Shown here: piece by piece, positions 18,417 through 29,527 of the stretch
How positions within the stretch are numbered: the first letter of the stretch is position 1
How the letters are laid out: every line of letters begins with the position of its first letter
Assembly (NCBI RefSeq): GCF_000278235.1
Contig: NZ_JH725037.1
Coordinates: 488,487-552,486 of the forward strand
Direction of reading: 5' to 3'
Length of the DNA: 64,000 nucleotides
Origin: Bartonella vinsonii subsp. arupensis OK-94-513
GTDB taxonomy: Bacteria; Pseudomonadota; Alphaproteobacteria; Rhizobiales; Rhizobiaceae
Notes under the pieces: generated by a model
Database searches by the model: none
What the model was told of the DNA's origin: nothing
What the model saw: only the letters and a program-made list of their open reading frames with translations
Made by a program: the position numbers and the translations under genes

Positions 18417-18635
18417 TTAAAAATCAATAGCGCGGCCTTTAATTTCCCAGTCTCCATAGCGTGAAGGATCTTTGCCGCCGCGTCCACCGTTTTCTACAGG
18501 CTTTTCTTCGTGAGTTTCACTTTTACGTCTTTCTTCAGCTTCATGCAGGGCACGTTGTGCTGCGGAAGAGAGGGATTGCTGCTGCTTATCACGCATTGCT
18601 TTTTGTTGACTTGTTTGCTCATCTTTTTTAGTCAT
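18417..18635 (-). CDS. DUF1674 / SdhAF4-like protein
   Basis: A protein of 72 residues. Its first 45 residues are charged and variable; the C-terminus carries the DUF1674 signature GGKDPSRYGDWEIKGRAIDF. The mitochondrial homologue Sdh8/SDHAF4 helps assemble the flavoprotein subunit of succinate dehydrogenase, so a similar role with SdhA is plausible. AAGG sits five bases before the ATG. The gene is convergent with rpsP and divergent from htpX, a common order in Hyphomicrobiales. Confidence 0.87.
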   Translation of the reverse strand: MTKKDEQTSQQKAMRDKQQQSLSSAAQRALHEAEERRKSETHEEKPVENGGRGGKDPSRYGDWEIKGRAIDF

Positions 18636-18718
18636 TTTAACCTTATTCCATTGAAGAAGCAGAAAGAAAACCCCATCATATAATATAAATTGTATTTTAT
18701 CATGGAGTTTTTTGAGTA

Positions 18719-19759
18719 ATGAACATAATGCGTACAGCCATGCTTTTGGCTTTTATGACCGCTCTTTTTATGGGAGTTGGTTATCTTGTTGGAGGGGGCG
18801 GGGGTATGATCATTGCACTTTTGATGGCAAGCGGTTTAAATTTTTTTTCTTATTGGAATTCGGATAAAATTGTTTTACGCATGTATGGTGCGCGTGAGGT
18901 TGATCAGCATTCATCGCCGATTTATTATAAAATTGTAAGAGATTTAGCTAGGAAAGCTTCTCTTCCTCAACCAAAAGTTTATGTTATTGAGAGTGCACAG
19001 CCAAATGCTTTTGCCACGGGACGCAATCCTCAAAATGCGGCTGTTGCTGCAAGTACTGGATTGTTAGAGCAGTTGAGTGCAGAGGAAATTGCCGGTGTTA
19101 TGGCACACGAGTTAGCACATATTGAGCATCGTGATACGTTAACAATGACGTTGACTGCAACGATTGCGGGAGCAATTTCAATGCTTGGGAATTTCGCTTT
19201 TTTTATGGGGGGAACACGTAATTCTTCAGAACATTCTCATGGTGGAGGGCTTGGGGGTGTGATTGCTTTGCTTGTGGCGCCTTTTGCAGCGATGCTGGTG
19301 CAAATGGCTATTAGTCGCACGCGTGAATATGCTGCCGATCGCCGAGGAGCTGAAATATGTGGTAATCCGTTATGGTTGGCTTCTGCGTTGCGTAAAATTG
19401 CTGATGGCGGACATGGGGTATATAATGAGGAGGCAGAGCATAATCCAGCAACAGCACATATGTTTATTATCAATCCCTTGAGCGGTGAAGGAGCTGATAG
19501 CCTTTTTTCTACCCATCCGGCGACGGCAAATCGTATTGCTGCTCTTTATCAGCAAGCAGAAGAGATGAAGGGAAAAATGGTCAAAAGTATGGGTTGGAAT
19601 GAAGAAGGCAGCTTGCATGAAAAAAGCAAGGGCTTGGATTATGAAGATTTCAGTCAGAGTGCTCCAGCCGATATTTTAGATAGTCAGGGAAAAAATGCTT
19701 TTCAGCGCGTTACAAAACGTCCTTCTTGGCTTCGTTACGAAGATAAAAAGAGATCTTGA
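18719..19759 (+). CDS. htpX: zinc metalloprotease HtpX
   Basis: An inner-membrane M48 protease that degrades misfolded membrane proteins under stress. The 346-residue protein has two N-terminal membrane helices (about 5-25 and 27-45), the zinc motif [10 protein letters not shown] near residue 137, two further hydrophobic segments (about 150-165 and 178-198) and the third ligand region [13 protein letters not shown]. The C-terminal 60 residues are longer than in E. coli, as in other Alphaproteobacteria. Its stop overlaps the TTG that may begin rsmB. Confidence 0.96.
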   Translation: MNIMRTAMLLAFMTALFMGVGYLVGGGGGMIIALLMASGLNFFSYWNSDKIVLRMYGAREVDQHSSPIYYKIVRDLARKASLPQPKVYVIESAQPNAFATGRNPQNAAVAASTGLLEQLSAEEIAGVMAHELAHIEHRDTLTMTLTATIAGAISMLGNFAFFMGGTRNSSEHSHGGGLGGVIALLVAPFAAMLVQMAISRTREYAADRRGAEICGNPLWLASALRKIADGGHGVYNEEAEHNPATAHMFIINPLSGEGADSLFSTHPATANRIAALYQQAEEMKGKMVKSMGWNEEGSLHEKSKGLDYEDFSQSAPADILDSQGKNAFQRVTKRPSWLRYEDKKRS

Positions 19760-21168
19760 TTATAAAGCTCTTAAGAGGGCAAAGACGTAAAGGTATTGTT
19801 TTGAAACACAAGAAAGCGGGGCATGTGTCCGAAAAAAATGTTCCTGGATTAGCTGTTCGGCAGTTGTGTGTTCGTCTCCTAGGGGCGGTGCTTGATAAGC
19901 ATGCATCTCTTTCTGGTTTAACAGATAATGAACATGGACATCCACAATATTTGGGACTTTCACATCGAGATCGCTCATTGTGTCGAGCCATTTTGATAGC
20001 GGCATTGCGTCATAGAGGGCAGATTATAGCTGCTTTATCACGCTTTTTAAAGCGGCCTTTGCCCTCTCAAGCCCTTTCACTTCAGCATCTTTTGCATGTT
20101 GGTGTGGCACAAATTCTTTACCTTGATGTCCCGGATCATGCTGCTATTGATTTAGCTGTGCGTGTGGCTAAACTTGATCCCCGTATGCACCGTTTTTCAG
20201 GGGTGGTGAATGCTCTTTTACGAAATGTTGCACGTGAGGCAGATTTTTTACGTCAACAAGTCCCTACCATTGAAGGGGTGCCGGAATGGTTTGGACAGCT
20301 TTTGGTTTCAACTTACGGAAAAGAAAAAGCTGATCAAATTTTGACAATTCAAAGTCTTGAACCTCCTCTCGATTTGACAGTTAAATCCGATAGTGTTGAG
20401 TGGGCTAAACAGCTTGGGGGTATTGTTTTGCCCAATGGTTCCATTCGGATGAGTGGTTTGGATTGTTCTGTTAGCGATCTACCAGGCTATACAGAGGGGG
20501 CTTGGTGGGTTCAGGATTTTGCGGCGGCGTTGCCTGCTTACTTACTTGGCAATATACGGGGAAAAAAGGTTGCTGATCTTTGTGCGAGCCCTGGGGGAAA
20601 AACAGCACAATTGGCTTTGCAAGGGGCTGATGTGACAGCGGTTGAACTCTCTGCTAATCGGGTAGCGCGTTTAAAGGCAAATATGGAGCGGCTTCATTTT
20701 ACAGTCCGCATTTGGCAGGGGGATGTAAGAAATTTTCAACCCCAACAGCTTTTTGATGCTGTTCTTCTTGATGCTCCTTGTTCTTCTACAGGAACAATAC
20801 GTCGTCATCCGGATATTTTATGGACAAAATCAATGGGCGATATCGCCAAGTTAGCAGCGTTGCAATATGATTTGCTTTCAGCGGCAATTGCTTTGGTAAA
20901 GAAAGGGGGGCGTATTGTTTTTTCCAATTGTTCCCTAGCAAGGGAAGAAGGTGAAGATCTCATTGAGAAAATTTTATCGGAACGTGATGACATTGTTTTA
21001 GAGCCTATTGGCAGGGAAGAAATGGGCGCTTTGGCGCATTTGCTCTCACTTCAGGGAACTTTACGAACAACACCTGCGGATTTTTGTCATCAAAGCTTTG
21101 ATGCTGAGAATGATCTGTTTTTAGGAATGGATGGTTTTTTTGCAGCGCGCTTGCGGAAAGTGGCTTAA
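19756..21168 (+). CDS. rsmB: 16S rRNA (cytosine-C5) methyltransferase RsmB
   Basis: RsmB methylates C967 of 16S rRNA. The protein has an N-terminal NusB-like RNA-binding domain (about 30-165) and a C-terminal SAM domain. The SAM site [15 protein letters not shown] lies near residue 275, the catalytic motif [15 protein letters not shown] near 340, and the second cysteine in [13 protein letters not shown] near 395. The start is unclear: TTG 19756 overlaps the htpX stop, and TTG 19801 (with AAAGG before it) would remove 15 basic residues. The gene is followed by the heparinase-family gene and purH. Confidence 0.94.
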   Translation: MIIKLLRGQRRKGIVLKHKKAGHVSEKNVPGLAVRQLCVRLLGAVLDKHASLSGLTDNEHGHPQYLGLSHRDRSLCRAILIAALRHRGQIIAALSRFLKRPLPSQALSLQHLLHVGVAQILYLDVPDHAAIDLAVRVAKLDPRMHRFSGVVNALLRNVAREADFLRQQVPTIEGVPEWFGQLLVSTYGKEKADQILTIQSLEPPLDLTVKSDSVEWAKQLGGIVLPNGSIRMSGLDCSVSDLPGYTEGAWWVQDFAAALPAYLLGNIRGKKVADLCASPGGKTAQLALQGADVTAVELSANRVARLKANMERLHFTVRIWQGDVRNFQPQQLFDAVLLDAPCSSTGTIRRHPDILWTKSMGDIAKLAALQYDLLSAAIALVKKGGRIVFSNCSLAREEGEDLIEKILSERDDIVLEPIGREEMGALAHLLSLQGTLRTTPADFCHQSFDAENDLFLGMDGFFAARLRKVA

Positions 21169-21214
21169 TTAACGGTTCATTTACTAAAATGGCTGAAATT
21201 GTGCACGATTCGGT

Positions 21215-22933
21215 ATGTACGGAGATGAGATTGTGGCGGTTGCGTTAAAAGGTCCTCAGACAAAGGCGTCGGACTTTGTGTATATGATACACCAATTTAT
21301 ACGGCGTTTATCCGTTGGTCCTCTGTTTCGTTGGCGATTTTCAGGATTTCGTCCCCATAAGATTTTAGCGCATCCCATTGATTTGCATCTCGCGAATCCG
21401 ATGATGGCGCATGAATTTTATCATGGTCGTTTTGCTTTTGCTGGTCATGTTGTTCACGCTGGTGCGGTTTCACCTTTTGCGTTGGTTTCACCAACGCCAG
21501 AATGGGAGGCGGCTCTTCATGATTTTCATTGGTTGAGACATATGGCGGCAGCAGAGAGTGATTTAGCTGTAGCACATGCACGTTCTCTCTTAGAAGATTG
21601 GCTTGACCATGGTGGCAAAAAAGTTAAGGGGCTCGCTTGGAGTGCTCCGGTTGTGGCGCGGCGTTTAATGTCGTGGATTTGTCATTCGAAAATGTTGTTG
21701 CAAGGAGCAAGTGAGCGGTTTGAAAAACGCTTTTTACGCGCACTTGGTTTTCAATTTCGTTATTTGCGCATAACGATTTATAGTATGGAAAACAATGAAC
21801 AACGTTTACAAGCTGCTGTTGCTTTGACATTTGCCTCTCTTGCTTTGCCTGTTTCTGCAGCAATGAAAAAGAAAGTGCAGACCTTTCTTGTGGAGGAACT
21901 TTCGCGTCAGATCTTGGTTGATGGTGGTCATATTTCACGGAGTCCAGCTATCTTACTCGACTTGTTATCGGATTTGTTGTCTTTACGTCATCTTTTTGTA
22001 CATAGTTATGAAAAAGCACCACGTATCCTCATTGATTCTGTTGAGCGTATGTTGCCAGCTTTACGGTTTTTTATTCATGAGGACCAAACATTGGCGCATT
22101 TTAATGGGGTTGGACCACTTGTCTGTGAACGTTTATCAACAGTTTTAGATCTTGATGAAACAGCTGGACATCCTTTTAGTTATGCACGTTATTCAGGATT
22201 TCAGCGTTTACAAGCCAATAAAACGACAGTGCTTGCCGATACAGGAAAATTTCCACCACGCTCTGTTGCACAACATGCTGGGTCTGGATGTTTATCTTTT
22301 GAAATGTCTTCTCGAGGGAGCCGCTTTATTATCAATACGGGTGTTAATCCTTATGGGCGTGAAGAATATCGACATTTCGGACGTGTCACTGCAGCACATT
22401 CAACGGCAACGGTTAATGATTGTTCGGTGGGCATTTTTCATAAAAAAAGGAAGCGGGGCGCCTCACTTTTGCTTGATGGACCAACGGATGTTAAAGTACG
22501 CCGTATAGAGGATTCAGAGAAAACTGGTTTTATTGCAAGCCATGATGGCTATGTGCAAGCCTTTAATCTTGTTCATGAGCGTGGTCTTATTTTAGCAACA
22601 AATGGAAAAATGATCGAGGGTTTTGATCGCTTTTTTATGCCGCCCAGAGGGCTTTCAAAAAGACATAAGGCTGATCAAAATGAACAGAATAATGTTGCTG
22701 TTCGATTTCATCTTCATCCGCAAATTGAGGTTAACTATGATGGCAACGGTGTATGTTTAGCTGCTAGAGGTGGACAAGAGTGGTATTTTATATCACCTGA
22801 CGCTGATATTTTTCTTGAAGATTCGATTGATTTTGCTGAACTTAATGGTCCGCAACGCACACAACAGATCGTTTTGTATTTTCGTCCTGCATTCCAAGAA
22901 AAAGTTCGTTGGCGTTTTACATGCCGTCAATGA
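21215..22933 (+). CDS. heparinase II/III family protein
   Basis: A protein of 572 residues with an all-helical N-terminal half (alginate-lyase-like toroid, about 100-330) and a beta-rich heparinase II/III C-terminal domain (about 340-560; SGFQRLQANKTTVLADTG, GREEYRHFGRVTAAHSTATV). No signal peptide is evident, which is odd for a polysaccharide lyase but usual for this Hyphomicrobiales family placed between rsmB and purH. The true substrate is unknown; a cell-envelope polymer is a guess. The position is conserved in relatives. Confidence 0.9.
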   Translation: MYGDEIVAVALKGPQTKASDFVYMIHQFIRRLSVGPLFRWRFSGFRPHKILAHPIDLHLANPMMAHEFYHGRFAFAGHVVHAGAVSPFALVSPTPEWEAALHDFHWLRHMAAAESDLAVAHARSLLEDWLDHGGKKVKGLAWSAPVVARRLMSWICHSKMLLQGASERFEKRFLRALGFQFRYLRITIYSMENNEQRLQAAVALTFASLALPVSAAMKKKVQTFLVEELSRQILVDGGHISRSPAILLDLLSDLLSLRHLFVHSYEKAPRILIDSVERMLPALRFFIHEDQTLAHFNGVGPLVCERLSTVLDLDETAGHPFSYARYSGFQRLQANKTTVLADTGKFPPRSVAQHAGSGCLSFEMSSRGSRFIINTGVNPYGREEYRHFGRVTAAHSTATVNDCSVGIFHKKRKRGASLLLDGPTDVKVRRIEDSEKTGFIASHDGYVQAFNLVHERGLILATNGKMIEGFDRFFMPPRGLSKRHKADQNEQNNVAVRFHLHPQIEVNYDGNGVCLAARGGQEWYFISPDADIFLEDSIDFAELNGPQRTQQIVLYFRPAFQEKVRWRFTCRQ

Positions 22934-23097
22934 AACAATGATTGGATTTTTTTATAACACAAAGAAAGATAAAATCATTCTTTGTGCTTAAAAAGATGTT
23001 CTCTTCTTTCAGTGTATTTTGATAAAGGCATGTGCTATAAAATGCATAAGCGCGTTTTCTCAAATTGTTACCGTTTTTATTTTTAGGATTTCTTTTT

Positions 23098-24714
23098 ATG
23101 GGTATTGTTGCAAAAAATTTTCCCGTACCTGATCTTCATCGGGTTCGTCGTGTTCTTCTTTCTGTATCGGATAAAACAGGTTTGGTTACATTTGCACAAA
23201 CGCTTCATGCTTATGGTGTTGAATTGATTTCAACAGGAGGAACAGCCAAAGCCCTAATGGCGGCTGGTTTGGCTGTCAAAGATGTTGCTGAAATTACAGG
23301 ATTTCCGGAAATAATGGATGGGCGTGTTAAAACACTTCATCCTTTGATTCATGGAGCTCTCTTAGGTGTAAGGCAGGATCCTAGCCATGCCGCTGCTATG
23401 GAAAAGCACGGTATCCATGGAATCGATCTTCTGGTGGTCAATCTGTATCCTTTTGAAGAGACTTCTCAATCTGGAGCTGATGGACAAACAATCCTAGAAA
23501 ATATTGATATTGGTGGACCAGCAATGATTCGCGCTGCCGCAAAAAATCATGCTTATACGGGCGTTGTTACAGCGGTGAGTGATTATGATGTGGTTCTTGC
23601 TGAATTAAAAAAGCATGAGGGATGTTTAAGCTTATCTATGCGACGTCAGTTAGCAATGCGTGCTTATGCACACACAGCTGCTTATGATACGGCGATAGCG
23701 GCATGGTTTGCACAGGATTTAAAAGTTGAAACTCCAGCGTGGCAAAGTTTTTCTGGTCATCTTGAAAGCGTTATGCGCTATGGGGAAAATCCGCATCAAC
23801 GGGCGGCATTTTATCGCAGTCGTGAGAAACGTTTTGGCGTTGCAACAGCCAAACTTTTGCAAGGTAAAGAACTCTCTTATAACAATATGAATGATACAGA
23901 TGCGGCATTTGAACTTGTAGCAGAATTTGATCCTCAAAAAACTGCTGCTGTTGCTCTTATTAAACATGCAAACCCTTGTGGTGTTGCAGAAGGACAGAAT
24001 TTGAAAGAGGCTTATCTGAAAGCTCTTATGTGTGATAATGTCTCGGCATTTGGTGGAATTGTTGCGTTAAATCAAATCCTTGATGAAGAATGTGCAGAAG
24101 AGATTGTCAAGATTTTCACGGAGGTCATTATTGCTCCTGATGCAACAATGGCAGCACGTGAAATTATTGCGAGGAAGAAAAACCTACGTTTGTTGGTAAC
24201 AGGGGGTGTCCCTGATCCACGTTGTGGAGGGCTTATTGCTAAAACGCTTGCGGGTGGGATTTTAGTACAATCGCGTGATAATATGGTGGTTGATGATCTC
24301 AATCTGAAAGTGGTGACAAAGCGGGCACCAACTCAAGAGGAAATGCGTGATCTGCAATTTGCTTTTCGGGTGGTGAAACATGTGAAGTCAAATGCTATTG
24401 TTTATGTAAAAAATAGCGCAACTGTTGGGATTGGTGCCGGCCAAATGAGCCGTGTTGATTCAGCAAAAATTGCTGCGCGTAAAGCTGAAGAAAGCGCTGA
24501 AAGAGCAGGACTAACAGAATCTCCTGCAAAAGGGTCTGTAGTTGCATCAGATGCATTTTTTCCTTTTGCAGATGGTCTCTTGGCAGCGGTTGAAGCTGGT
24601 GCAACAGCTGTTATTCAGCCGGGTGGATCAATGCGTGATGAAGAAGTTATTGCAGCAGCCGATGCCCACGGTTTAGCTATGGTTTTTACAGGTGTGCGGC
24701 ATTTTCGCCATTAA
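23098..24714 (+). CDS. purH: bifunctional AICAR formyltransferase / IMP cyclohydrolase PurH
   Basis: PurH performs the last two steps of IMP synthesis in the cytoplasm. The 538-residue protein has an N-terminal MGS-like cyclohydrolase domain ([28 protein letters not shown]) and a C-terminal formyltransferase domain ([25 protein letters not shown] with the catalytic Lys-His, and [10 protein letters not shown]). I chose ATG 23098, which has AGGA ten bases upstream. The longer frame from TTG 23065 adds a hydrophobic stretch not found in the family. Confidence 0.97.
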   Translation: MGIVAKNFPVPDLHRVRRVLLSVSDKTGLVTFAQTLHAYGVELISTGGTAKALMAAGLAVKDVAEITGFPEIMDGRVKTLHPLIHGALLGVRQDPSHAAAMEKHGIHGIDLLVVNLYPFEETSQSGADGQTILENIDIGGPAMIRAAAKNHAYTGVVTAVSDYDVVLAELKKHEGCLSLSMRRQLAMRAYAHTAAYDTAIAAWFAQDLKVETPAWQSFSGHLESVMRYGENPHQRAAFYRSREKRFGVATAKLLQGKELSYNNMNDTDAAFELVAEFDPQKTAAVALIKHANPCGVAEGQNLKEAYLKALMCDNVSAFGGIVALNQILDEECAEEIVKIFTEVIIAPDATMAAREIIARKKNLRLLVTGGVPDPRCGGLIAKTLAGGILVQSRDNMVVDDLNLKVVTKRAPTQEEMRDLQFAFRVVKHVKSNAIVYVKNSATVGIGAGQMSRVDSAKIAARKAEESAERAGLTESPAKGSVVASDAFFPFADGLLAAVEAGATAVIQPGGSMRDEEVIAAADAHGLAMVFTGVRHFRH

Positions 24715-24859
24715 TGTTTTGTAGCTTGCCTTTTTTGAATGAGAAAAGTTTCTCATGTGGTAAGCGCATATCTGTTATGAAGTTATAGCACGACTCTTTT
24801 TTGTAATTTGCTCTACATTATATCCCAGTGAGAACCAATTGAGGTTTGGGGTAAAAAGT

Positions 24860-25012
24860 ATGAGTATTCTACGTTCTTATAGTAATTGGCGCCGTTATCG
24901 GCGGACAGTTAATGCGTTAAGTCATCTCTCAACAGATGAATTGAATGATCTTGGCATTTATCGTGGTAATATTAATTCAATTGCGCGGTATTATTCCCGT
25001 AAGTCTTTTTAA
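24860..25012 (+). CDS. DUF1127 small protein
   Basis: A 50-residue basic protein (MSILRSYSNWRRYRRTVNAL, then LSTDELNDLGIYRGNI and a short tail). This is the DUF1127 pattern: an Arg-rich N-terminus followed by L(S/D)xxxLxDLG(I/L)xR. In Agrobacterium and Rhodobacter such proteins bind RNA or adjust phosphate and stress responses; the role here is unknown. It stands alone between purH and the convergent SURF1 gene. A GGGG stretch before the ATG is the only ribosome-site candidate. Confidence 0.85.
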   Translation: MSILRSYSNWRRYRRTVNALSHLSTDELNDLGIYRGNINSIARYYSRKSF

Positions 25013-25291
25013 GATTTGTTTATAATAACATCTAAGAGACTGTTTTAGTGAGCACAAGCGGTGTCTTGTGGTCGAGCGTTTTTTTCATTTTGGGTATATT
25101 TAAAACAACACTTGTAAGAAGGCACTTATGTGCTTGAGTGTTGTTCGCGTGTGCGCTTTTTTGAAAAAGGGAGTGGTGAGTGTAATTTTCAACGCAACAG
25201 GTTTGTATTTTGTTGTGAACTGCGTGGTTCTTAAAGAAAAGCCATTTAACTATACATGTTTCATGAGGCGGGGATTTTGCTTTGTGTTTTT

Positions 25292-26077
25292 TTAGCTTTT
25301 TTGTCGTAGCAGGAAAAGAGAGCCCCCTAGAACACCAGCAGCTAAAGTAAACCACGTAAGAGCATAGACAAGGTGATTGTTTCGAAAGTGTACAACAGTT
25401 AAGCCAGCAATCGGTAAGTTTTTTTGCGGAGCTGTTTTTTTACCGGCGTCAATAAAATAAGGGGCAACGCTAGATAAACCAAGCCTTTGTGCCATAGCAG
25501 GGAGATCACGTGTATACCATAAATTGGTGTCCGGATTGTTTTTGCGTGGAAAAAATCCATTTTTTTCGCTCATCCGTAACAAACCTATAATCGTAGTTTG
25601 CTCTGTGTTTGGAACAGAATATTGTTGAGGAGTGGCACCAGTGTGTGATTGCTCTGCGTTTTGGAAGTCATGGCGTGCATCCATGGGAATAAAACCACGA
25701 TTTACAAAGGTCAGTGTGTTGTCGGCTGTTTGTAGAGGGGTTAAAACCCAGTAGCCCGTGGTATCTTGAGTAACAGCAGTGACAAAAATATTTTTATCTG
25801 TCAAAAATTTTCCTGTAATGATAACAGGGCGGTATTCATCTTTCTCAAAAGTAACGTACTTCCATTGATTTTGCGGGGGTGCTTTTATGGGAGGCAAATG
25901 AATACGCTGATGAGCACTGGTAATAAGATTTGTTTTCCAGTTTAATCGTTGTATTTGCCATACACCCAATGCACTAAAGAGAAGAAAAAAACACGTACAT
26001 AAAATACCAAACAAAAGTGAAGAAAAACGAGAGTGTTTTTGTTGAAGCTCTGTCATGGAGGAGATGGTTTTGCTCAT
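25292..26077 (-). CDS. SURF1 family cytochrome oxidase assembly protein
   Basis: SURF1 proteins help insert heme a into cytochrome c oxidase at the inner membrane. The 261-residue protein has two membrane helices (about 18-40 and 235-255) around a periplasmic domain. The family blocks are visible: LGVWQIQRLNWK, VTAVTQDTTGYWVLTPLQ, FVNRGFIPMD, PYFIDAG and NNHLVYALTWFTLA. In many Alphaproteobacteria SURF1 ends the cox operon; here no cox genes are near. The start could be a few codons further in at MTELQ. Confidence 0.93.
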   Translation of the reverse strand: MSKTISSMTELQQKHSRFSSLLFGILCTCFFLLFSALGVWQIQRLNWKTNLITSAHQRIHLPPIKAPPQNQWKYVTFEKDEYRPVIITGKFLTDKNIFVTAVTQDTTGYWVLTPLQTADNTLTFVNRGFIPMDARHDFQNAEQSHTGATPQQYSVPNTEQTTIIGLLRMSEKNGFFPRKNNPDTNLWYTRDLPAMAQRLGLSSVAPYFIDAGKKTAPQKNLPIAGLTVVHFRNNHLVYALTWFTLAAGVLGGSLFLLRQKS

Positions 26078-26349
26078 GATTAACGCTTCCTTCTAGAATA
26101 CTCATATTCTTTTAACATGATTAAGTATTAAAAAAAATATTTTCTACATCTTTCATGGGAAATGATGCAAATTAGTGAACATGAGATGCAAAAGGCTTTA
26201 TAAAAGACTTGACCTTTTGTTATCGAAACCCTATTAGAAAAACAACTTCTCAGTAATGCCGTTCAAGGGAGTGTAGTACGCTTTTTGCGTTTATTCTATT
26301 TTTCGGCTGTTGAGATTTAAGAGTTTCTTAGAGTTTAAAGGTGAAGTTT

Positions 26350-26655
26350 ATGTCTCGTGCCTGCGAATTGACAGGGAAAACTGTTCTTTATGGTAATAAT
26401 GTTAGCCATGCGAACAATAAAACCCGTCGTCGTTTTTTACCAAATCTTTGTAATGTGACATTGATTTCTGAAGTGTTGCAGCAAAGTTATCGCTTGCGCG
26501 TTTCGGCAAGTGCTTTGCGTTCTGTTGAGCATCGCGGTGGCCTTGATAGCTTTTTGATCAAAGCTGATGATAAGGAATTGTCGCAACGTGCGCGTTTGTT
26601 AAAACGCCAAATTATTAAGAAAAAAGCTGAACATGCGGCTGAGCAAGCAGCTTAA
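26350..26655 (+). CDS. rpmB: 50S ribosomal protein L28
   Basis: L28 is a late-assembling 23S rRNA-binding protein. The 101-residue product opens [20 protein letters not shown] and has [17 protein letters not shown] and [20 protein letters not shown], all normal for the alphaproteobacterial form. I chose ATG 26350 with AAAGGTGA upstream; GTG 26341 lies in the ribosome site region. Confidence 0.97.
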   Translation: MSRACELTGKTVLYGNNVSHANNKTRRRFLPNLCNVTLISEVLQQSYRLRVSASALRSVEHRGGLDSFLIKADDKELSQRARLLKRQIIKKKAEHAAEQAA

Positions 26656-26775
26656 TCCTCTTTGTCTATTATAAAGTTGGATCAACCTCTCTTTATGCTG
26701 AGGGGGTGTTGTTTTTAAGCTATTTGCTCATTTGATCGCTGTATTTTATTGGTTCCATATCCCAGGTTAAAAAAA

Positions 26776-27462
26776 ATGTCTTCAGCGCCCGATCTTTTAT
26801 TTCCACAGCAAGAGAGAAACTTTATTGCTTTCTCTATCTTTGCAATGTGTCTTACTGTTACTGCTTCTAATATTTTGGTTCAGTACCCTGTCTATTGGTT
26901 TGATTTAAATGAATTGTTAACCTACGGTGCTTTTACTTATCCGATTGCTTTTCTGATCAATGATTTAACCAATCGTTTTTATGGTCCAGCGGCAGCGCGG
27001 CGTGTGGTTTACGCTGGTTTTTGTTCTGGTGTTTGTGTTTCTTGGATTTTGGCAACACCGCGGCTTGCAATTGCCTCTAGCTTAGCATTCTTATTTGGAC
27101 AACTTCTCGATATTGTTGTTTTTACTCCTTTACGGCGTAAAGCATGGTGGAAAGCACCTTTAGCAGCAGCATTGGTTGGTTCAGCTCTGGATACCGTTTT
27201 ATTTTTCTCTCTTGCTTTTTGTGGCCTTTTTACTTTTATCGATCAGATGACGGGTTATACGAGTAGTTCGCTCTTTGGAAGTGTGGTTTTCTTCGGGCTT
27301 GAGGTTCCAGTTTGGCTCTCACTTGCTTTTGGCGATTTTTTAGTAAAAGTTGTTATGAGTTTTTTGATGCTCATCCCTTATGGAACAATTCTTAAAACTA
27401 TGAGACTTCCTCTTTATCAAAGTCATGTAAAAGATAAACCTTCCTTTGTGGAGAGCGAGTAG
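26776..27462 (+). CDS. yhhQ: queuosine precursor transporter (YhhQ/VUT family)
   Basis: An inner-membrane carrier of about 228 residues that takes up preQ0/preQ1 for queuosine in tRNA. It has six hydrophobic segments. Family marks are PIAFLINDLTNRFYGPAAARRVVYAGF after the second helix and TVLFFSLAF later. I chose ATG 26776, with AGG ten bases upstream. Nearby rpmB is unrelated. Salvage of a queuine precursor would fit a host-restricted bacterium. Confidence 0.92.
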   Translation: MSSAPDLLFPQQERNFIAFSIFAMCLTVTASNILVQYPVYWFDLNELLTYGAFTYPIAFLINDLTNRFYGPAAARRVVYAGFCSGVCVSWILATPRLAIASSLAFLFGQLLDIVVFTPLRRKAWWKAPLAAALVGSALDTVLFFSLAFCGLFTFIDQMTGYTSSSLFGSVVFFGLEVPVWLSLAFGDFLVKVVMSFLMLIPYGTILKTMRLPLYQSHVKDKPSFVESE

Positions 27463-27611
27463 AAACCTTTATCTTTTTATTTTTGCAGATGAATAGATTG
27501 CATGTTGTGTCTTTTGTGAAAGCAGCGTTTTAGCATTACGTTCTGAGACATTTTTGATAGATGTATTTCATGGCTAAACATGATCTCGAGCTTTTCATTG
27601 AGAAGGTTTTT

Positions 27612-29522
27612 TTAAAATCTTTTATGAGAAGGAGATTTTTTATTGCTAAAGAGCGTTTCTAGTTGTTTTGTGATAGCATTGCCAAGCTCTTCGGCATTCA
27701 TAATTGTGACAGCGCGTTGATAATAACGTGTGACATCATGGCCAATGCCAATAGCAATGAGTTCTACAGGAGAATGAGTCTGGATTTCTCGAATTACCGC
27801 GCGTAGATGTTTTTCCAGATAATTGCTGGAATTAACTGATAGTGTTGAATCATCAACAGGGGCTCCATCAGAAATGACCATGAGAATGCGGCGTTGTTCA
27901 CGTTGTGATAAAAGGCGTTGATGCGCCCAAATCAATGCTTCTCCATCAATATTTTCTTTTAGCAATCCTTCCTGCATCATTAGACCTAAATTGCGTCGTG
28001 CTCGGCGCCATGGGGTATCTGCACTTTTATAGATGATATGACATAAATCATTAAGACGCCCCGGATTATGGGGTTTGTTTTGGCTAAGCCACTGTTCGCG
28101 TGATTTTCCGCCTTTCCAAGTTTTTGTAGTAAAGCCTAAAATTTCAACTTTGACACCACAGCGCTCAAGAGTTTGTGCTAAAATATCTGCGCAACTTGCT
28201 GCAACAGTAATTGGTCGTCCACGCATTGATCCCGAATTATCAATGAGGAGTGAAACAACCGTGTCACGAAATTGCGTGTTGCTTTCCATTTTGAAAGAAA
28301 GAGGTTGCATTGGATCAATAATAAGGCGTGAGAGCCGCGCTGTATCAAGATATCCTTCCTCAAGGTCAAAATTCCAATTGCGGTTTTGTTGTGCCATAAG
28401 ACGGCGCTGTAAGCGATTTGCTAATCGCCCAACAATGTTTTGCAGATGGTTGATTTGCTTATCAAGATAATGACGCAGGTGATCTAATTCGCTTTCAGAA
28501 CAAAAATCTGTTGCTTCCAAAATTTCATCAAACTGTCTAGTAAAAACCTTATAATCATTGAGCTTTTCCATTTGTTCTGAAACAGCGAAAAGGCGTGTGG
28601 ATTGGCTTGATTTTTCTTGCCAAGGACTTCGGTCTTGTCCTTCGTCAGCTTTATCACTCTCTTTTGGTTGTGTTGCTTGTGTTTTTCCTTCGTCCTGCGT
28701 ATCATTTTCTTGTTCTGTCGTTGTTTGTTCGTCACTTTGCGTTTTTTTTTCGTTGTTGCTTTCTTCTGCTGATTGATGTTGAGGTTCACCCTCGTTTTTT
28801 AATGTTTTATTGTTTTCACTGTCAGAGGTTTCTTCTAGTTGAACTGCCATTTTTAAGGCAAAAAGCATTTTACGAACAATTCGTGCAAAAGCATGTTGGT
28901 TGTGAATATGATGTGTTAGTTCGTTCAGTTCTGCTGCGGCTTTTTGTTCGATTTCTTGACGCCATAACTCTAAGACAGATCCAGATTCTTTTGGGGGAGG
29001 GCGTTTTGTTATTTTTTCGCGCAATAAAAGTGCAATTGCTTCTTGGATAGGGGCTTCACTTTGACTACTGATCTTTTGATAGTGCGCTCTTTGATATTTA
29101 TCAGCAAGCATTCCATCAAGATTTTGTGCAATTCCCTCCATGGCTAAAGTGCCGATTGCTTCAACACGTGTTTGCTCGAGAGCATCAAAGACAGCACGTG
29201 CTTCTGATTCTTGTGGAGCAAATTGTGTGTGAATGCGGTTATCATGCCATGCTGTGCGTAAAGCCATGGAATCACCTAATCCGCGCGTAATCGTTATATC
29301 TTTATCTGTTGCTTGTTGGGGTAATTCCGGTAAACGTGCATCATTTTCGCTTAAAGATGGTCTGTTATGACTAAAAGAAACCTCAAGCTTGGGTGTACCA
29401 GCAATAGCACGCATACAGGTGGAAAGTGCTTTTTTAAAAGCTGCAGTATCAAGAGGAGTGTCAGGAGAATCATTTACGAGATTTTTGCTATTGTCGCCAG
29501 CTTCGGTCGTCATGATTGACAT
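27612..29522 (-). CDS. cobT: CobT-like cobaltochelatase subunit
   Basis: A protein of 636 residues with the CobT layout: an N-terminal helical domain (1-220), an acidic Glu/Gln/Lys-rich linker (about 230-300) and a C-terminal von Willebrand A domain with the MIDAS motif [12 protein letters not shown] near residue 410. With CobS and CobN this family inserts cobalt into hydrogenobyrinic acid diamide. No cobN is in the window, and Bartonella is not known to make cobalamin, so the CobS-CobT pair may do something else, as other MoxR-VWA pairs do. It begins five bases after cobS. Confidence 0.92.
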   Translation of the reverse strand: MSIMTTEAGDNSKNLVNDSPDTPLDTAAFKKALSTCMRAIAGTPKLEVSFSHNRPSLSENDARLPELPQQATDKDITITRGLGDSMALRTAWHDNRIHTQFAPQESEARAVFDALEQTRVEAIGTLAMEGIAQNLDGMLADKYQRAHYQKISSQSEAPIQEAIALLLREKITKRPPPKESGSVLELWRQEIEQKAAAELNELTHHIHNQHAFARIVRKMLFALKMAVQLEETSDSENNKTLKNEGEPQHQSAEESNNEKKTQSDEQTTTEQENDTQDEGKTQATQPKESDKADEGQDRSPWQEKSSQSTRLFAVSEQMEKLNDYKVFTRQFDEILEATDFCSESELDHLRHYLDKQINHLQNIVGRLANRLQRRLMAQQNRNWNFDLEEGYLDTARLSRLIIDPMQPLSFKMESNTQFRDTVVSLLIDNSGSMRGRPITVAASCADILAQTLERCGVKVEILGFTTKTWKGGKSREQWLSQNKPHNPGRLNDLCHIIYKSADTPWRRARRNLGLMMQEGLLKENIDGEALIWAHQRLLSQREQRRILMVISDGAPVDDSTLSVNSSNYLEKHLRAVIREIQTHSPVELIAIGIGHDVTRYYQRAVTIMNAEELGNAITKQLETLFSNKKSPSHKRF

Positions 29523-29527
29523 ATTCC

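Noticed and set aside
28075..29050. Plus-strand frames of 131 and 151 codons opposite cobT
   Set aside because: Low-complexity products produced by the reverse of the acidic linker and VWA region; cobT itself is clearly coding.
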